Source of the DNA: Bacteroidaceae bacterium
GTDB lineage: Bacteria; Bacteroidota; Bacteroidia; Bacteroidales; Bacteroidaceae
NCBI GenBank assembly: GCA_024401305.1
Contig: JAKSLI010000001.1
Span: forward strand, 49,214 to 113,213
Reading direction: 5' to 3'
Length of the DNA: 64,000 nucleotides
In this document: one piece after another, positions 26,411-36,886 of the stretch
Layout: every line of letters starts with the position of its first letter
Numbering within the stretch: position 1 is the stretch's first letter
Position numbers and translations under genes: made by a program
The notes under the pieces: generated by a model
The model's input: only the letters and a program-made list of their open reading frames with translations
Told to the model about the DNA's origin: nothing
Database searches by the model: none

Positions 26411-27181
26411 TTATGCCAAGAGTCCTTGAATTACGGCGTTTGAGAAGCCGTTCTTTTCCATTGTGTTAAGGCCGCGGATAGTGAGGCCGCCAGGAGTTGT
26501 GACCTTATCGATTTCTGCCTCTGGATGATTGCCACTTGCCTGGAGAAGTTCGACAGCGCCCTTCATTGTCTGAAGAACGATGTCCTTTGCCATATCTGCC
26601 TTGAAACCGAGCTGAACGCCACCTTCTGATGCCGCACGAACATAGCGCATTGCGTAAGCGATACCACAAGAAGCTAGGACAGTGCCTGCAGAAAGTTGCT
26701 TTTCCTCTACCTTCATGCAAGAGCCGGTAGCGTTGAAAAGTTTCTCAACGAGTGCAATCTGCTCCGCTGTAGCATTATTGTCAGGAACGATGAATGTCAT
26801 GCTTGCCTTTACTGCTATTGCTGTGTTTGGAATGCAGAGAACAACAGTTATTTCATTGCCAACGACTGCCTTCACCTTTTCAAGAGAAACACCTGCTGCA
26901 ACGACGATAAGAATCTGGTTTGGCTTGAGGGAATCCTTGATTCCACCGAGAACCTGCTCAACGAGCCAAGGCTTTACTACTACGCAAACAACATCCTTGC
27001 CTGAAGCGGCAGCATTGTTGTCTGTTGTTATATTGGCACCAGCGTCAGCAAAACGCTTTAGTGATGATTCATAGAGGTCTGCAGCAGTGATGTCTGCTGG
27101 TGAAATGAGTTCTGGAGTGTTGAGCCAGCCTTCTACCATTGAGCCGCCCATTGCTCCGCAGCCGATTACTGATAAAGTCAT
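26411..27181 (-). CDS. proC: Pyrroline-5-carboxylate reductase
   Basis: The 256-residue enzyme makes proline from pyrroline-5-carboxylate with NAD(P)H. It shows the dinucleotide-binding start LSVIGCGAMGGSMVEGWL, VVVKPWLVEQVL, CIPNTAIAVKASMTF and the C-terminal signature TTPGGLTIRGLNTMEKNGF. It is the first gene of a leftward proC-proB-proA operon that holds the whole glutamate-to-proline route. No Bacteroidetes promoter box was seen in the 87 nt upstream, so transcription may enter from the clpC side or use an atypical promoter. Confidence 0.95.
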   Translation of the reverse strand: MTLSVIGCGAMGGSMVEGWLNTPELISPADITAADLYESSLKRFADAGANITTDNNAAASGKDVVCVVVKPWLVEQVLGGIKDSLKPNQILIVVAAGVSLEKVKAVVGNEITVVLCIPNTAIAVKASMTFIVPDNNATAEQIALVEKLFNATGSCMKVEEKQLSAGTVLASCGIAYAMRYVRAASEGGVQLGFKADMAKDIVLQTMKGAVELLQASGNHPEAEIDKVTTPGGLTIRGLNTMEKNGFSNAVIQGLLA

Positions 27182-27225
27182 AATTTTATGTTTTTTGAGG
27201 GTTGTTTTTATTTATGTAGTTATAA

Positions 27226-27258
27226 ACGGACAAACCCTCGCACGAATGCGAGGGCACA
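27226..27258 (-). terminator. Hairpin between clpC and proC
   Basis: CCCTCGC (27235-27241) pairs with GCGAGGG (27248-27254) around a 6-nt loop, and flanking GGACA/TGTCC can extend it. It follows the clpC stop by about 15 nt. The T-tract after it is weak, so it may only partly terminate. Confidence 0.5.
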
Positions 27259-27268
27259 GTGGCTGTCC

Positions 27269-29968
27269 TTATGATTCTGTTTCTATTTCATTTGAAACGC
27301 TTTCTTCTTGCTTATTGGAGGCATTTTCCTTCTTTTCTGCGAATATCTTTTCGTCTTCCTTTCGGATGAGAATAGTGTCGCCTTCGGAAAGCGTGTCAGA
27401 GAGAAGAAGTTCGCAAACATTGTCTTCAATGTATGTCTGGATAGCTCGCTTCAAAGGTCTTGCTCCATACTGAATGTCATAGCCCTTTTCTGCAACGAAA
27501 TCCTTTGCATCTGCTTCTATCTCAATATGATAACCGAGTTCTTCCACGCGAGAAATGAGATCCTTGAGCTCAAGGTCAATGATCTTCTTGATGGCATCTT
27601 TCGAGAGTTGGTCGAACATGATGATCTCGTCAAGACGGTTTAGAAACTCAGGAGCAAATTGCTTTGAAAGACTTTTCTGGATAATGCTGCGAGCATACTC
27701 CTTGTTCTTCTCGTCCTGAAGGTCGCGAGAGTGGATGCGCTCAAAACCAATACCCATTCCGAAGTCCTTGAGTTGGCGAGTACCAGCATTACTTGTCATT
27801 ATAATAATTGTGTTCGAGAAGTCAATGAGACGACCGTTACCGTCAGTCATTCGTCCTTCGTCAAGCACTTGAAGCAGCATGTTGAACACATTGCTATGAG
27901 CCTTCTCAATTTCGTCAAGGAGCACAATAGAATAAGGCTTGCGACGAACACGCTCCGTAAGCTGACCGCCCTCGTCATATCCAACATATCCAGGAGGCGC
28001 ACCAACAAGGCGTGATGTGTTGAAACTCTCTGAATATTCGCTCATGTCAACACGAATTATTGCGTCTGAAGAGCCGAACATCTCCTCTGCGAGTTTCTTT
28101 GCAAGGTGAGTCTTACCAACACCTGTAGGACCTAAGAACATGAAAGCACCAATAGGATGATTCTTTGAGCGAAGACCAATGCGATTGCGCTGAATAGCCT
28201 TAACCATCTTCGTGATAGCGTCATCCTGAGCAATAACCTTTGACTTCAGCACTTCTGCCATCGTCTTGAGTCGCTTGCCCTCAGCTTCCTTCACGCGATT
28301 TACAGGCACGCCGCTCATCATTGAAACGACATCAGCAACATTCTCCTCGTCAACTGGAGTATAGTTGTCGCGGTTGTTGTTGTCGTAATCGTCCCTGAGT
28401 TGCCGGAGTTCCTTTTCAAGAACAGTTTGCTTGTCACGAAGACTTGCTGCCATCTCAAAATCCTGATTGTCAACGGCTTCCATCTTCTGCTTGCGAACTT
28501 CCTTTATTTCGTCTTCCTTGTCAACGATAGGTTGTGGAACGGATGAGTTCTTCAAGTGAATGCGAGAACCCACTTCATCCATGGCATCTATTGCCTTGTC
28601 TGGGAAATGACGATCAGAAATGTAGCGATCAGTGAGGTCAACGCATGCCTTGAGAGCTTCGTCAGAATAGCATACATGATGATGCTTCTCGTAACGATCC
28701 TTGAGATTATGGAGAATTTCGAGAGTTTCCTCCTTTGTTGTAGGTTCTACGATAACCTTCTGGAAACGACGTTCCATAGCACCATCCTTCTCAATGGATT
28801 TGCGATATTCATCGAGAGTGGTAGCACCAATGCACTGAACAGTGCCACGAGCAAGAGCTGGCTTGAGAATATTCGCACCATCCATGCTTCCTGCTGCGGA
28901 ACCTGAACCAATGAGAGTGTGGATCTCGTCAAGGAAGATGATGATGTCCGGATTCTCTTCAAGTTCTTGGATTATGCCTTTCATTCGCTCTTCAAACTGT
29001 CCGCGATACTTAGTACCAGCAACAACGGCAGTCAAGTCGAGCGAGAGCAATCGCTTGTCGAAGAGAACAGGAGAAGTCTTCTTATCGGCAATCATCTGTG
29101 CAAGGCCTTCCACGATAGCACTCTTACCAACACCTGGCTCACCGATGAGAACCGGATTGTTCTTCTTGCGACGGCAAAGAATTTCCTCAACACGCTCTAT
29201 CTCTCTTTGGCGACCAACCATTGGGTCGAGCTTTGACTGACGAGCTGCAAGAGTAAGATCAGAAGAGAAATTGTCAAGGATAGGCGTCTTGGATTGAGTT
29301 TCACCCTTCTTTCCCTTCTTCACGGAAGCAGAGTTGTCGCCCATTATCTCGCTTTCAAATTCCTCTGCATCGTCATCATCGCCAATGTTGTTAGAGAATG
29401 GCAACCTGTTGTCAAAGTTTCTCCTTGAAGAAGAACTTGAAGATGAGCTTGTTTGCTGAGGTTGAGAATTAACATTTGATTCTTCAGAATCAGAAACAGC
29501 ATTTTGGTTGTTTCTCATTGATTCTGTATTCTTGGCAGGAGGCATCACGATGTCTTTCAATGTGTTGTAGTTCATGTGACGCTCCTCAAGATAGTCCTTT
29601 ACATTGTTCCTGCTGCGATTGTTAATCATTGCCATAAGAACATGAATAGGCTCCACACTCTGACTTCCTGCTTTTGCTGACTCGATTACAGCCAAGCGAA
29701 TAAGATGGTTGGCAGAAGATGAAAGATCAATGTTGAGTATATTTTCAGTTACCTGTGAATCTGTGGAACATGAAGACTCCATAGCACCTTTCATCTCATT
29801 GATGTCGATGTTATTGTCGGTAAAAATCCTTAAGTTTGTGTCTGAATCCAAGCGCAAGAAAGCGAGCAACAAATGCTCTGGATCCACACACTTACAGTGC
29901 AGACGCTGAGCCTCCTGTCTTGAAAACGATAGCATTCTTGATGTTTGTTCTGAGAATTTCTGTGCCAT
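27269..29968 (-). CDS. clpC: ClpC-type Clp protease ATPase subunit
   Basis: The 899-residue AAA+ unfoldase feeds proteins to ClpP. It has two N-terminal Clp repeats (residues 1-140), then a low-complexity Ser- and Asp-rich linker (about 145-225). The first ATPase domain has GEPGVGKS at 276-283 and IIFLDEIHTLIGSG. A UVR-like coiled coil follows (RKQKMEAVDNQDFEMAASLR). The second ATPase domain has GPTGVGKTHLAKKL and VLLDEIEKAH. The UVR segment in place of a long ClpB middle domain marks the ClpC type. The linker is longer than usual. It follows the S41 protease gene on the same strand. Confidence 0.93.
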   Translation of the reverse strand: MAQKFSEQTSRMLSFSRQEAQRLHCKCVDPEHLLLAFLRLDSDTNLRIFTDNNIDINEMKGAMESSCSTDSQVTENILNIDLSSSANHLIRLAVIESAKAGSQSVEPIHVLMAMINNRSRNNVKDYLEERHMNYNTLKDIVMPPAKNTESMRNNQNAVSDSEESNVNSQPQQTSSSSSSSSRRNFDNRLPFSNNIGDDDDAEEFESEIMGDNSASVKKGKKGETQSKTPILDNFSSDLTLAARQSKLDPMVGRQREIERVEEILCRRKKNNPVLIGEPGVGKSAIVEGLAQMIADKKTSPVLFDKRLLSLDLTAVVAGTKYRGQFEERMKGIIQELEENPDIIIFLDEIHTLIGSGSAAGSMDGANILKPALARGTVQCIGATTLDEYRKSIEKDGAMERRFQKVIVEPTTKEETLEILHNLKDRYEKHHHVCYSDEALKACVDLTDRYISDRHFPDKAIDAMDEVGSRIHLKNSSVPQPIVDKEDEIKEVRKQKMEAVDNQDFEMAASLRDKQTVLEKELRQLRDDYDNNNRDNYTPVDEENVADVVSMMSGVPVNRVKEAEGKRLKTMAEVLKSKVIAQDDAITKMVKAIQRNRIGLRSKNHPIGAFMFLGPTGVGKTHLAKKLAEEMFGSSDAIIRVDMSEYSESFNTSRLVGAPPGYVGYDEGGQLTERVRRKPYSIVLLDEIEKAHSNVFNMLLQVLDEGRMTDGNGRLIDFSNTIIIMTSNAGTRQLKDFGMGIGFERIHSRDLQDEKNKEYARSIIQKSLSKQFAPEFLNRLDEIIMFDQLSKDAIKKIIDLELKDLISRVEELGYHIEIEADAKDFVAEKGYDIQYGARPLKRAIQTYIEDNVCELLLSDTLSEGDTILIRKEDEKIFAEKKENASNKQEESVSNEIETES

Positions 29969-30020
29969 TAATTTAGATGTATGTTGAACTCTTTCTTTAC
30001 AATTTGTGTGCCAATGGCAT

Positions 30021-31628
30021 TTATTTTACCTTCAAAGCTGCCTGGACAATGTCGTTCGTTTCGTTCATTATGCGGAAATATTCGGTCATTGTCCAAATGT
30101 CGCGAGCAACGAGTGCTTTCAACTGAAGTTTCACTGCTTCTGTTGTCTTTGCCTTTTCCTCGTCGTCCTTGGCAGTAATCTTCTGCTTCTCGCCTTCCTT
30201 GTAGATGTCTTCGATTACGGCATCAGGAATCTCGAAGCGAGCGTTAAAGTCATCGAAATCCTTGTATTCCGCAACAATGTTCTTGCGTTCCTTGTCAATG
30301 AACTTCAAGTTTGCGTTTACGACCAAGCTCTTTGCTGCGAGCGAGCGGTGAAGCTTTGTGTATTTCATCGTGTCGAGTGGCACGAAAACATCAGGCATGA
30401 TACCACCTCCACCATATACAACGCGATGCTTCTTGAGAGTGTAGCACTTCAGTGAATCATTGAAATGGATGCTATCTGCGTTTGTGAGTTCTCCGTTCTT
30501 CAAGCGAATCTCAATGTCTTTCTCGTAAGCTTTCTTATCACCCTTTGTGTAAGGCTTCTGGATGCAACGACCAGAAGGAGTGTAATAATGAGCTACGGTG
30601 AGGCGAATCATTGACTCGTCTGGGAGTGGGAGAGGGCGCTGTACAAGACCTTTACCGAATGTGCGACGACCAACGATTGTTCCCCTGTCATGATCCTGCA
30701 AGGCACCCGAGAGAATCTCAGATGCTGAAGCCGAATATTCGTTGACGAGAACAATGACCTTAGTCTTTGTAAGTTCACCGTTGCTGTCTGCTGCATAATC
30801 CTGACGCTTCTGTGCACGACCTTCCGTGTAAACGATGAGATCGCCTTTCTCAAGGAACTGGTTTGCGAGTTGCACAGCAGTGTTGAGATAACCTCCGCCA
30901 TTGTCCTGAAGGTCTATGATGAGTGTCTTGAACTGATCCTTAAGGAGTTTGTGCTTGCCATCCTTTGTCTCGGACATGTCCATGAGTGCTTCGAGGAACT
31001 CCTTGTAAGTGGTTGCGCCGAAACTTCCGATGCGAATGTAACCAACACCTGGGCGAATCATGTAATAAGCATCAATGGTCTTAACCGGAATCTTGTCACG
31101 CTTTATGTTGAAGTATAGTGTTTCGTCTATGCCACGACGCAAAACGCCAACTTTCACCATTGTGCCTTTAGGACCACGGAGTTTCTTCATGATCTTGTTT
31201 CTTTCCATCTTTACTCCTGCAATGGCAGTGTCATTGACGGAAATGATGCGGTCGCCTGCAAGGATTCCTACTTTCTCAGAAGGTCCGTCGTTGATGGTTT
31301 GGATTACCATGAGCGTATCTTCCACCATATTGAATTGCACGCCAATGCCATCGAAGTTGCCCTGGAGCGGTTCGTTAAGCTCGCGAACTTCATCCGGTGT
31401 AGAGTAAGAAGAGTGTGGGTCGAGCTTTTCAAGCATACCGCGAATGGCATCCTCCGCAAGCTTTTCCTCGTTTACCGTGTCAACATAAAGGCTGTTGATT
31501 GCACTTTCCGCAATCATAATCTTCTGCAAAGGCGATCCTTTACCGTTGTTGATTCGAATCTGTGCCGATGCTGTTGTGCAGAAAAGCGCAAGGGCTATGG
31601 TTATTATTGAAAATGTCTTTGCTTTCAT
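30021..31628 (-). CDS. S41 family C-terminal processing peptidase
   Basis: The 535-residue protein has a signal peptide (ITIALALFCTTASAQ). Its PDZ domain is around residues 90-180 (GIGVQFNMVEDTLMVIQTI and GDRIISVNDTAIAGVKM). The S41 core has LIIDLQDNGGGYLNTAVQLA, the catalytic Ser in VNEYSASASEILSGALQDH and the Lys in GRRTFGKGLVQRPLPL. Such periplasmic proteases trim C-termini of envelope proteins. It is 17 nt downstream of parE and 52 nt upstream of clpC, giving a parE-protease-clpC run that may be one transcript. Confidence 0.93.
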   Translation of the reverse strand: MKAKTFSIITIALALFCTTASAQIRINNGKGSPLQKIMIAESAINSLYVDTVNEEKLAEDAIRGMLEKLDPHSSYSTPDEVRELNEPLQGNFDGIGVQFNMVEDTLMVIQTINDGPSEKVGILAGDRIISVNDTAIAGVKMERNKIMKKLRGPKGTMVKVGVLRRGIDETLYFNIKRDKIPVKTIDAYYMIRPGVGYIRIGSFGATTYKEFLEALMDMSETKDGKHKLLKDQFKTLIIDLQDNGGGYLNTAVQLANQFLEKGDLIVYTEGRAQKRQDYAADSNGELTKTKVIVLVNEYSASASEILSGALQDHDRGTIVGRRTFGKGLVQRPLPLPDESMIRLTVAHYYTPSGRCIQKPYTKGDKKAYEKDIEIRLKNGELTNADSIHFNDSLKCYTLKKHRVVYGGGGIMPDVFVPLDTMKYTKLHRSLAAKSLVVNANLKFIDKERKNIVAEYKDFDDFNARFEIPDAVIEDIYKEGEKQKITAKDDEEKAKTTEAVKLQLKALVARDIWTMTEYFRIMNETNDIVQAALKVK

Positions 31629-31645
31629 TGTTAGTCGTTTTTGTG

Positions 31646-33595
31646 TTAATCCAAGAAGAAATCCTCTGCCTTGTCTTCTTCAATCACGATGTTGTCTATG
31701 ATGAAGCTTTGTCGTTCCAGGGTGTTCTTGCCCATGTAGTATTCAAGGAGCTTTTGCACTTGGTCGGTTTTCTGGAGTGTTACCTGCTCAAGTCGCATAT
31801 CTTCTCCGATGAAACCGCGGAACTCATCCGGAGATATTTCTCCAAGACCCTTGAATCGAGTAATCTCTGGTTCCTTGCCAAGAGCTGCAATAGCTGCCTG
31901 TCGCTCTTCGTCAGAATAGCAGTAGCGAGTGATGAAATCGCCCTTTGACTGCTGCTCTTTCTCCGTGAGGGATTTCTTGTCCTTTATCTTCGTGCGCTTG
32001 TTTCGAACGCGGAAAAGAGGTGTCTGAAGCACATAGACATGCCCCTTCTTGATAAGGTCAGGGAAGAACTGAAGGAAGAATGTGATGATGAGAAGTCGGA
32101 TGTGCATTCCATCAACATCGGCATCGGTAGCCACAATCACCTTGTTGTAACGCAGAGTGTCAAGACCTTGCTCAATATCGAGGGCTGCCTGAAGCAGGTT
32201 GAATTCCTCGTTCTCGTAAACCACCTTCTTTGTCAATCCAAAGCAGTTGAGCGGTTTTCCTCGAAGTGAGAATACTGCTTGCGTGTTTGGATCGCGGCTC
32301 TTTGTGATAGAACCAGAAGCAGAGTCACCCTCGGTAATGAATATTGCGCTTTCCTCCTTGCGGTCGTTCTTTGTATCGGAGAAGTGGATTCGGCAGTCGC
32401 GAAGCTTGCGGTTATGAAGGTTAGCCTTCTTCGCACGCTCCTTTGCAATCTTTGCCACACCAGCCATTGCCTTTCGTGCCTGCTCGCTTTGTGCCACCTT
32501 CTGCAAGATAACTTCGGCAATATCAGGATTCTTGTGAAGGAAGTTATCAACATGAAGCTTGATGAAATCGCCAACATATTTGTTGATGCTCACGCCTTCT
32601 GGTGCCATGGCGAGCGAACCGAGCTTGATCTTTGTCTGTGACTCGAAAACAGGTTCTTCCACATTCACGGCGATAGCTGCGCAAAGTCCAGTGCGGATGT
32701 CAACAGGTTCGTAGTTCTTGCCCGAGAAATCCTTGATTGTCTTTGCGATATGCTCCTTGAAAGCCGACTGATGCGTACCACCTTGTGTTGTGTATTGGCC
32801 GTTTACGAAAGAATAATACTCATCGCTGTTCTGCTTGTCAACATGAGTGAAAGCTATCTCGATGTCTTCGCCTACAAGATGAATGATAGGGTAGAGACTC
32901 TCTGCTGTCATTCTGTCCGTAAGAAGGTCGGCAAGACCATTTCTGGAAGCAATGCGCTTTCCGTTGTAGATGATGGCAAGTCCAGTGTTAAGGTAAGTGT
33001 AGTTTCTGAGCATGTCGCCCACGAAAGCCTGCACGAACTTGTAGTTCTTGAAGAGGGTATCGTCAGGAGTGAACTTCACCATTGTTCCGTTCTCCTCCTC
33101 AGAAGCAGCCGTGTTGTCTGTCTTTAGCTGACCTTTCTCGAAAGTAAGGATGCGAACCTTGCCTTCACGATATGAGCGAACCTCAAAATAAGAGCTGAGT
33201 GCATTAACCGCCTTAAGACCAACACCGTTCAATCCGACGCTCTTCTTGAAAGCCTTTGAGTCATACTTACCACCAGTGTTGAGCATGCTTACCGCTTCCA
33301 CGAGTTTGCCTTGCGGAATGCCTCGGCCATAGTCGCGAATTGAAACGCGGAGATTGTCCTCAATATCCACCTCAATGCGTTTGCCGGCATTCATCTTGAA
33401 CTCGTCGATAGAGTTGTCGATGACTTCCTTCAAAAGCACATAAATACCATCTTCCTGAAGCGAACCGTCGCCAAGGCGTCCGATGTACATTCCGGGACGA
33501 AGGCGCACATGCTCCATGTCAGACAAGTGTCGTATATTGTCGTCTTCGTATGAGACGAGTTCTTCTGAGTTGATTATGATGTCTTTTTCTTCCAT
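31646..33595 (-). CDS. parE: DNA topoisomerase IV subunit B (GyrB/ParE family)
   Basis: The 649-residue ATPase subunit is a type II topoisomerase. The GHKL ATPase part has [32 protein letters not shown] and [17 protein letters not shown]. The TOPRIM domain has [20 protein letters not shown] and the Asp cluster in [14 protein letters not shown]. The C-terminus is of ParE length. The partner parC is not adjacent in this window. A full promoter lies at 33619-33650. Confidence 0.9.
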   Translation of the reverse strand: MEEKDIIINSEELVSYEDDNIRHLSDMEHVRLRPGMYIGRLGDGSLQEDGIYVLLKEVIDNSIDEFKMNAGKRIEVDIEDNLRVSIRDYGRGIPQGKLVEAVSMLNTGGKYDSKAFKKSVGLNGVGLKAVNALSSYFEVRSYREGKVRILTFEKGQLKTDNTAASEEENGTMVKFTPDDTLFKNYKFVQAFVGDMLRNYTYLNTGLAIIYNGKRIASRNGLADLLTDRMTAESLYPIIHLVGEDIEIAFTHVDKQNSDEYYSFVNGQYTTQGGTHQSAFKEHIAKTIKDFSGKNYEPVDIRTGLCAAIAVNVEEPVFESQTKIKLGSLAMAPEGVSINKYVGDFIKLHVDNFLHKNPDIAEVILQKVAQSEQARKAMAGVAKIAKERAKKANLHNRKLRDCRIHFSDTKNDRKEESAIFITEGDSASGSITKSRDPNTQAVFSLRGKPLNCFGLTKKVVYENEEFNLLQAALDIEQGLDTLRYNKVIVATDADVDGMHIRLLIITFFLQFFPDLIKKGHVYVLQTPLFRVRNKRTKIKDKKSLTEKEQQSKGDFITRYCYSDEERQAAIAALGKEPEITRFKGLGEISPDEFRGFIGEDMRLEQVTLQKTDQVQKLLEYYMGKNTLERQSFIIDNIVIEEDKAEDFFLD

Positions 33596-33618
33596 TATTT
33601 CAAGTGCATATTACGCGG

Positions 33619-33650
33619 CAAAGTTAAGAAAAATATTCTTTTCGTCCAAA
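33619..33650 (-). promoter_or_regulatory. Promoter of the parE gene run
   Basis: On the minus strand TAACTTTG (33619-33626) and TTTG (33647-33650) are 20 nt apart, a complete Bacteroidetes promoter 24 nt before the parE start. Confidence 0.8.
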
Positions 33651-33679
33651 TAATAATATAAATTATTAACTTTCGTTAT

Positions 33680-33715
33680 GAAAAACAAAACCGCAGCGTA
33701 TTGCTACACTGCGGT
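33680..33715 (-). terminator. Rho-independent terminator after glmM
   Basis: An 11-bp stem (33690-33700 with 33705-33715, one G-U pair) with a TTGC loop is followed on the minus strand by TTTTGTTTTT. It lies 45 nt past the glmM stop. Confidence 0.85.
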
Positions 33716-33760
33716 AATTGAAAAATATGCGGATTATTTGTGCTGTTTATTTTCCCGTTC

Positions 33761-35167
33761 TTACACCATTCCGTAAACGATGTCGATGATTTTCTGAGCT
33801 ACTGCATTTGCTTCTTCCATTGTTGCAGCCTCAGAATAAACGCGGATGATTGGCTCTGTATTTGACTTGCGGAGGTGTACCCATGAATCAGCGAAATCAA
33901 TCTTCACACCATCGATGTCGTTGATTTCCTCTTCCTTGTAAAGTTCCTTTACCTTAGCGAGGATAGCGTCAACATCTGTAGATGCAGTAAGGTCAATGCG
34001 GTTCTTTGCGATAGAGTACTCAGGGAGAGTCTTGCGGAGTTCAGAAACCTTGATTTGCTTCTCTGCAAGCATAGTAAGGAAGAGTGCGATGCCTACAAGA
34101 GCGTCACGACCGTAGTGGCTTTCTGGGTAGATGACTCCACCATTGCCCTCACCACCGATGATTGCGCCGACAGCCTTCATCTTAGTAGTGACATTAACCT
34201 CACCTACAGCAGCTGCTGAGTACTGGCAACCTTCGTACTTGTTTGTAACATCACGAAGAGCGCGAGTAGAAGAGAGGTTGCTGACAGTGTTGCCAGGAGT
34301 CTTTGAGAGGACATAATCTGCGATAGAAACGAGAGTATATTCCTCGCCAAACATTGTGCCATCCTCAGAAATGAACGCAAGGCGGTCAACATCTGGGTCA
34401 ACAACGATACCGAGGTCATACTTGCCGCTCTTCATTTCGTTCATGATGCCCTGGAGGTTCTTCTCAAGTGGCTCTGGATTATGAGCGAAGTCACCGTTTG
34501 GCTCTGGGTTGAGGATTGTTGCCTCTACGCCAAGCTGTGCAAGAAGTTCTGGAAGGATAACGCCACCAACAGAGTTGATTGCATCAACGCAAACCTTGAA
34601 GCCCTGCTTCTTAATTGCCTCTACATCAACGAGATTGAGAGCCTTCACTGAGTCGATGTGACGCTGGTTGTAAGTGTCGTCGTAAATAATCTTGCCAAGA
34701 CCGTCAACCTCAGCATACTGGAAGTTCTCTTCCTCAGCTACGCGAAGCACTTCGTTGCCTGCTTCCTTGTCGAGGAATTCGCCTTCGTTGTTGAGAAGCT
34801 TGAGAGCATTCCACTGGCGTGGGTTGTGGGAAGCTGTGATGATGATACCACCGTCAGCACCCGACATCTGGACAGCGAGCTCAGTAGTTGGAGTTGTAGC
34901 AAGACCGATGTTAAGGACATCGAAGCCGCAACCTACGAGAGTACCTGTAACAACCTGGTCAACCATCTGACCTGAGATACGGGCATCGCGACCAACAACA
35001 ATCTTGTTTGATGGCTGGCGACCGTTTGCCTTCAGCGCCTCGTTGTTCTTACGGATGTAAGCAGAATATGAAGTTACGAACTTAACGATGTCAAGTGGGT
35101 TGAGCGTATCGCCTGTAGCACCGCCGATAGTGCCACGGATACCAGAGATTGATTTTATTAATGTCAT
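33761..35167 (-). CDS. glmM: Phosphoglucosamine mutase / phosphohexomutase
   Basis: The 468-residue alpha-D-phosphohexomutase has the phosphoserine loop GIIITASHNPRQWNALKLL near residue 100, the Mg2+-binding DPDVDRLAFI near 245, the sugar-binding GGEGNGGVIYPE near 320 and the phosphate site in RKSNTEPIIRVY near 435. It converts glucosamine 6- to 1-phosphate for UDP-GlcNAc synthesis; related phosphomannomutase activity cannot be excluded. It begins a run with the DUF4827 lipoprotein and DHH phosphoesterase genes upstream. Confidence 0.9.
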   Translation of the reverse strand: MTLIKSISGIRGTIGGATGDTLNPLDIVKFVTSYSAYIRKNNEALKANGRQPSNKIVVGRDARISGQMVDQVVTGTLVGCGFDVLNIGLATTPTTELAVQMSGADGGIIITASHNPRQWNALKLLNNEGEFLDKEAGNEVLRVAEEENFQYAEVDGLGKIIYDDTYNQRHIDSVKALNLVDVEAIKKQGFKVCVDAINSVGGVILPELLAQLGVEATILNPEPNGDFAHNPEPLEKNLQGIMNEMKSGKYDLGIVVDPDVDRLAFISEDGTMFGEEYTLVSIADYVLSKTPGNTVSNLSSTRALRDVTNKYEGCQYSAAAVGEVNVTTKMKAVGAIIGGEGNGGVIYPESHYGRDALVGIALFLTMLAEKQIKVSELRKTLPEYSIAKNRIDLTASTDVDAILAKVKELYKEEEINDIDGVKIDFADSWVHLRKSNTEPIIRVYSEAATMEEANAVAQKIIDIVYGMV

Positions 35168-35180
35168 AATATGAAGCTTT

Positions 35181-35867
35181 TTATTTACCTTCCATATAGG
35201 TTATTTCGTAAAGGCAAGGTATTACGCCTTGTGACGCAGAAGCTTGTCCTTGAGAGTGTGGGACGATGAGCTTAACTCTTGCTATTTCGTCAAACTCCGT
35301 GCCGCAACGACCGATGTTCATGTAAATGAGCGGAACCAACCAACCAGTTGGCACTGAAGCACTTCCGTAACTAGAGTACATCGTGCTCTTGCCTGCGACA
35401 AACGAGCCGCTGAAGGTGTCTGTAGAGCGAGTCACGGTCATTGTCTCAGGGATTGCTATTGCGGTGTAATCGTTGTTCGAGAGAGTTGGATAGCCTGTGA
35501 AAAGGTTAGTCTCAGTGAAGCGACAAAGTATCGTAGAAGTCTGTCCTGGCTTCATGCGCTTGTCGAGTTCCACCTTGCGACCTTCGTTCTCAAGAATATC
35601 CTGGTCGTAGAATGTGCCCTTGTTGATTACCTGCATGTAAACGCTTGATTTCGCAAGCAAGACCCATTCGTGGTTGGCTGTATCCGTAACACAACCATTA
35701 GCCTTGAATTCGTCTTCCGAGATTACTTTCGCATTAACCGATAGCATGTAAGCCTTGATGGCATCACGCTCTTTGTCTTTCTTCTCTGCGTAGGTTTCGT
35801 AATCCTGGCAGGAAGTGAAAGCCAATGCTGCCACGAAGGTGAGCAGTAGGAATTTTATCTTGTTCAT
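35181..35867 (-). CDS. DUF4827 lipoprotein
   Basis: The 228-residue protein has a lipoprotein signal (FVAALAFTSC, Cys20). Its fold resembles FKBP-like peptidyl-prolyl isomerase domains (LDKRMKPGQTSTILCRF and VPTGWLVPLIYMNIGR), matching the Bacteroidales family DUF4827. Function is unknown. It overlaps the upstream DHH gene by 4 nt and precedes glmM by 13 nt, so it is part of a tight operon. Confidence 0.8.
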   Translation of the reverse strand: MNKIKFLLLTFVAALAFTSCQDYETYAEKKDKERDAIKAYMLSVNAKVISEDEFKANGCVTDTANHEWVLLAKSSVYMQVINKGTFYDQDILENEGRKVELDKRMKPGQTSTILCRFTETNLFTGYPTLSNNDYTAIAIPETMTVTRSTDTFSGSFVAGKSTMYSSYGSASVPTGWLVPLIYMNIGRCGTEFDEIARVKLIVPHSQGQASASQGVIPCLYEITYMEGK

Positions 35868-36883
35868 AGTTCGTTGATTGCTTTTCGTGCTATTTCTTCT
35901 GCCTCTTGGATAGAGCAGTTGAGCTGTCCACCAGAAGCGTTAAAATGACCACCGCCATTGAAGTATTTCTCCGCTATTGCGATGCAGTTCATGTCATCTA
36001 CCGAGCGAAGGCTTACCCACACCTTGTTTTCCACCTTCGTATCTTCACGGAGAGAGATGCTGAGTCGGCAACCTTTTATCTGAAGTGGTTGGTTTACAAG
36101 ACTTTCGCAGAATCCCTTGATGTAATGATACTTGATGAGTTCTTCCTTCGAGATGGCGTAATAAGCAGCGCCTTTGCTCTCGATGTAATGGAGCTTTTCG
36201 CTAAGCACATATCCCCAGAACCTCAGTTTGAAGATCGAGAAATTGTTGAACACATTGCGGTAGATTTTGTCCTTGTCAATGCCTTTCGTGAGAAGCAAAC
36301 CGATAATCTCGTATATCTCAGGGCGAGTGGAAGCGTAAGTGAAGCCACCTGTGTCTGTCATCATACCGCAGTAGATGCAAGTTGCACCACGCTTCGTGAT
36401 CTTGTCGAAGTCGCCCATCTCTTTGATGAGTCGGAAAACGAGTTCGCTGGCGCTTGACATTTCCGGGAAGGAGAACATCCAAGGTGTCTCTATCGTAGGA
36501 CCTTCGTGATGGTCGATGACAAGCTTCTGCGCAGGTGATTTTTCCACGACTTCGCCAAGGTCGTCAAGGCGAGAGTAAACGGCATAGTCAAGACATACGA
36601 TAAGGTCTGCTCCCATGATTTGGTCTTTCACCAGATTAGGGACCTTGTCGTATCGAATAGCCTTCTCTATCGTTGGCATCCATTTGAAGAAGTCGGGAAA
36701 CTGGTCGGGGATGACCACTACCGGCATCTTGCCCATCACACGGAGATAGTCGGCAAAGCCAAGAGTGGAGCCAAGGGCATCGCCGTCAGGACTGCGGTGG
36801 CAGGTAAGTACTATTTTGCGAGAAGTGCGCAGAAGAGTTTTTAGCTCCGCTGCGCGCTCTTGTGTGATAAGATTATTCATCAA
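35864..36883 (-). CDS. DHH/DHHA1 phosphoesterase, NrnA-like
   Basis: The 339-residue protein has the DHH motifs CHRSPDGDALGSTLGF, VCLDYAVYSRLDDL, LVIDHHEGPTIETP and the C-terminal DHHA1 signature YFNGGGHFNASGGQ. NrnA-like enzymes degrade very short RNAs and hydrolyse the sulfur-metabolism by-product pAp. It lies 3 nt downstream of the nucleotidyltransferase gene and overlaps the DUF4827 gene by 4 nt. Confidence 0.92.
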   Translation of the reverse strand: MMNNLITQERAAELKTLLRTSRKIVLTCHRSPDGDALGSTLGFADYLRVMGKMPVVVIPDQFPDFFKWMPTIEKAIRYDKVPNLVKDQIMGADLIVCLDYAVYSRLDDLGEVVEKSPAQKLVIDHHEGPTIETPWMFSFPEMSSASELVFRLIKEMGDFDKITKRGATCIYCGMMTDTGGFTYASTRPEIYEIIGLLLTKGIDKDKIYRNVFNNFSIFKLRFWGYVLSEKLHYIESKGAAYYAISKEELIKYHYIKGFCESLVNQPLQIKGCRLSISLREDTKVENKVWVSLRSVDDMNCIAIAEKYFNGGGHFNASGGQLNCSIQEAEEIARKAINEL

Positions 36884-36886
36884 TAA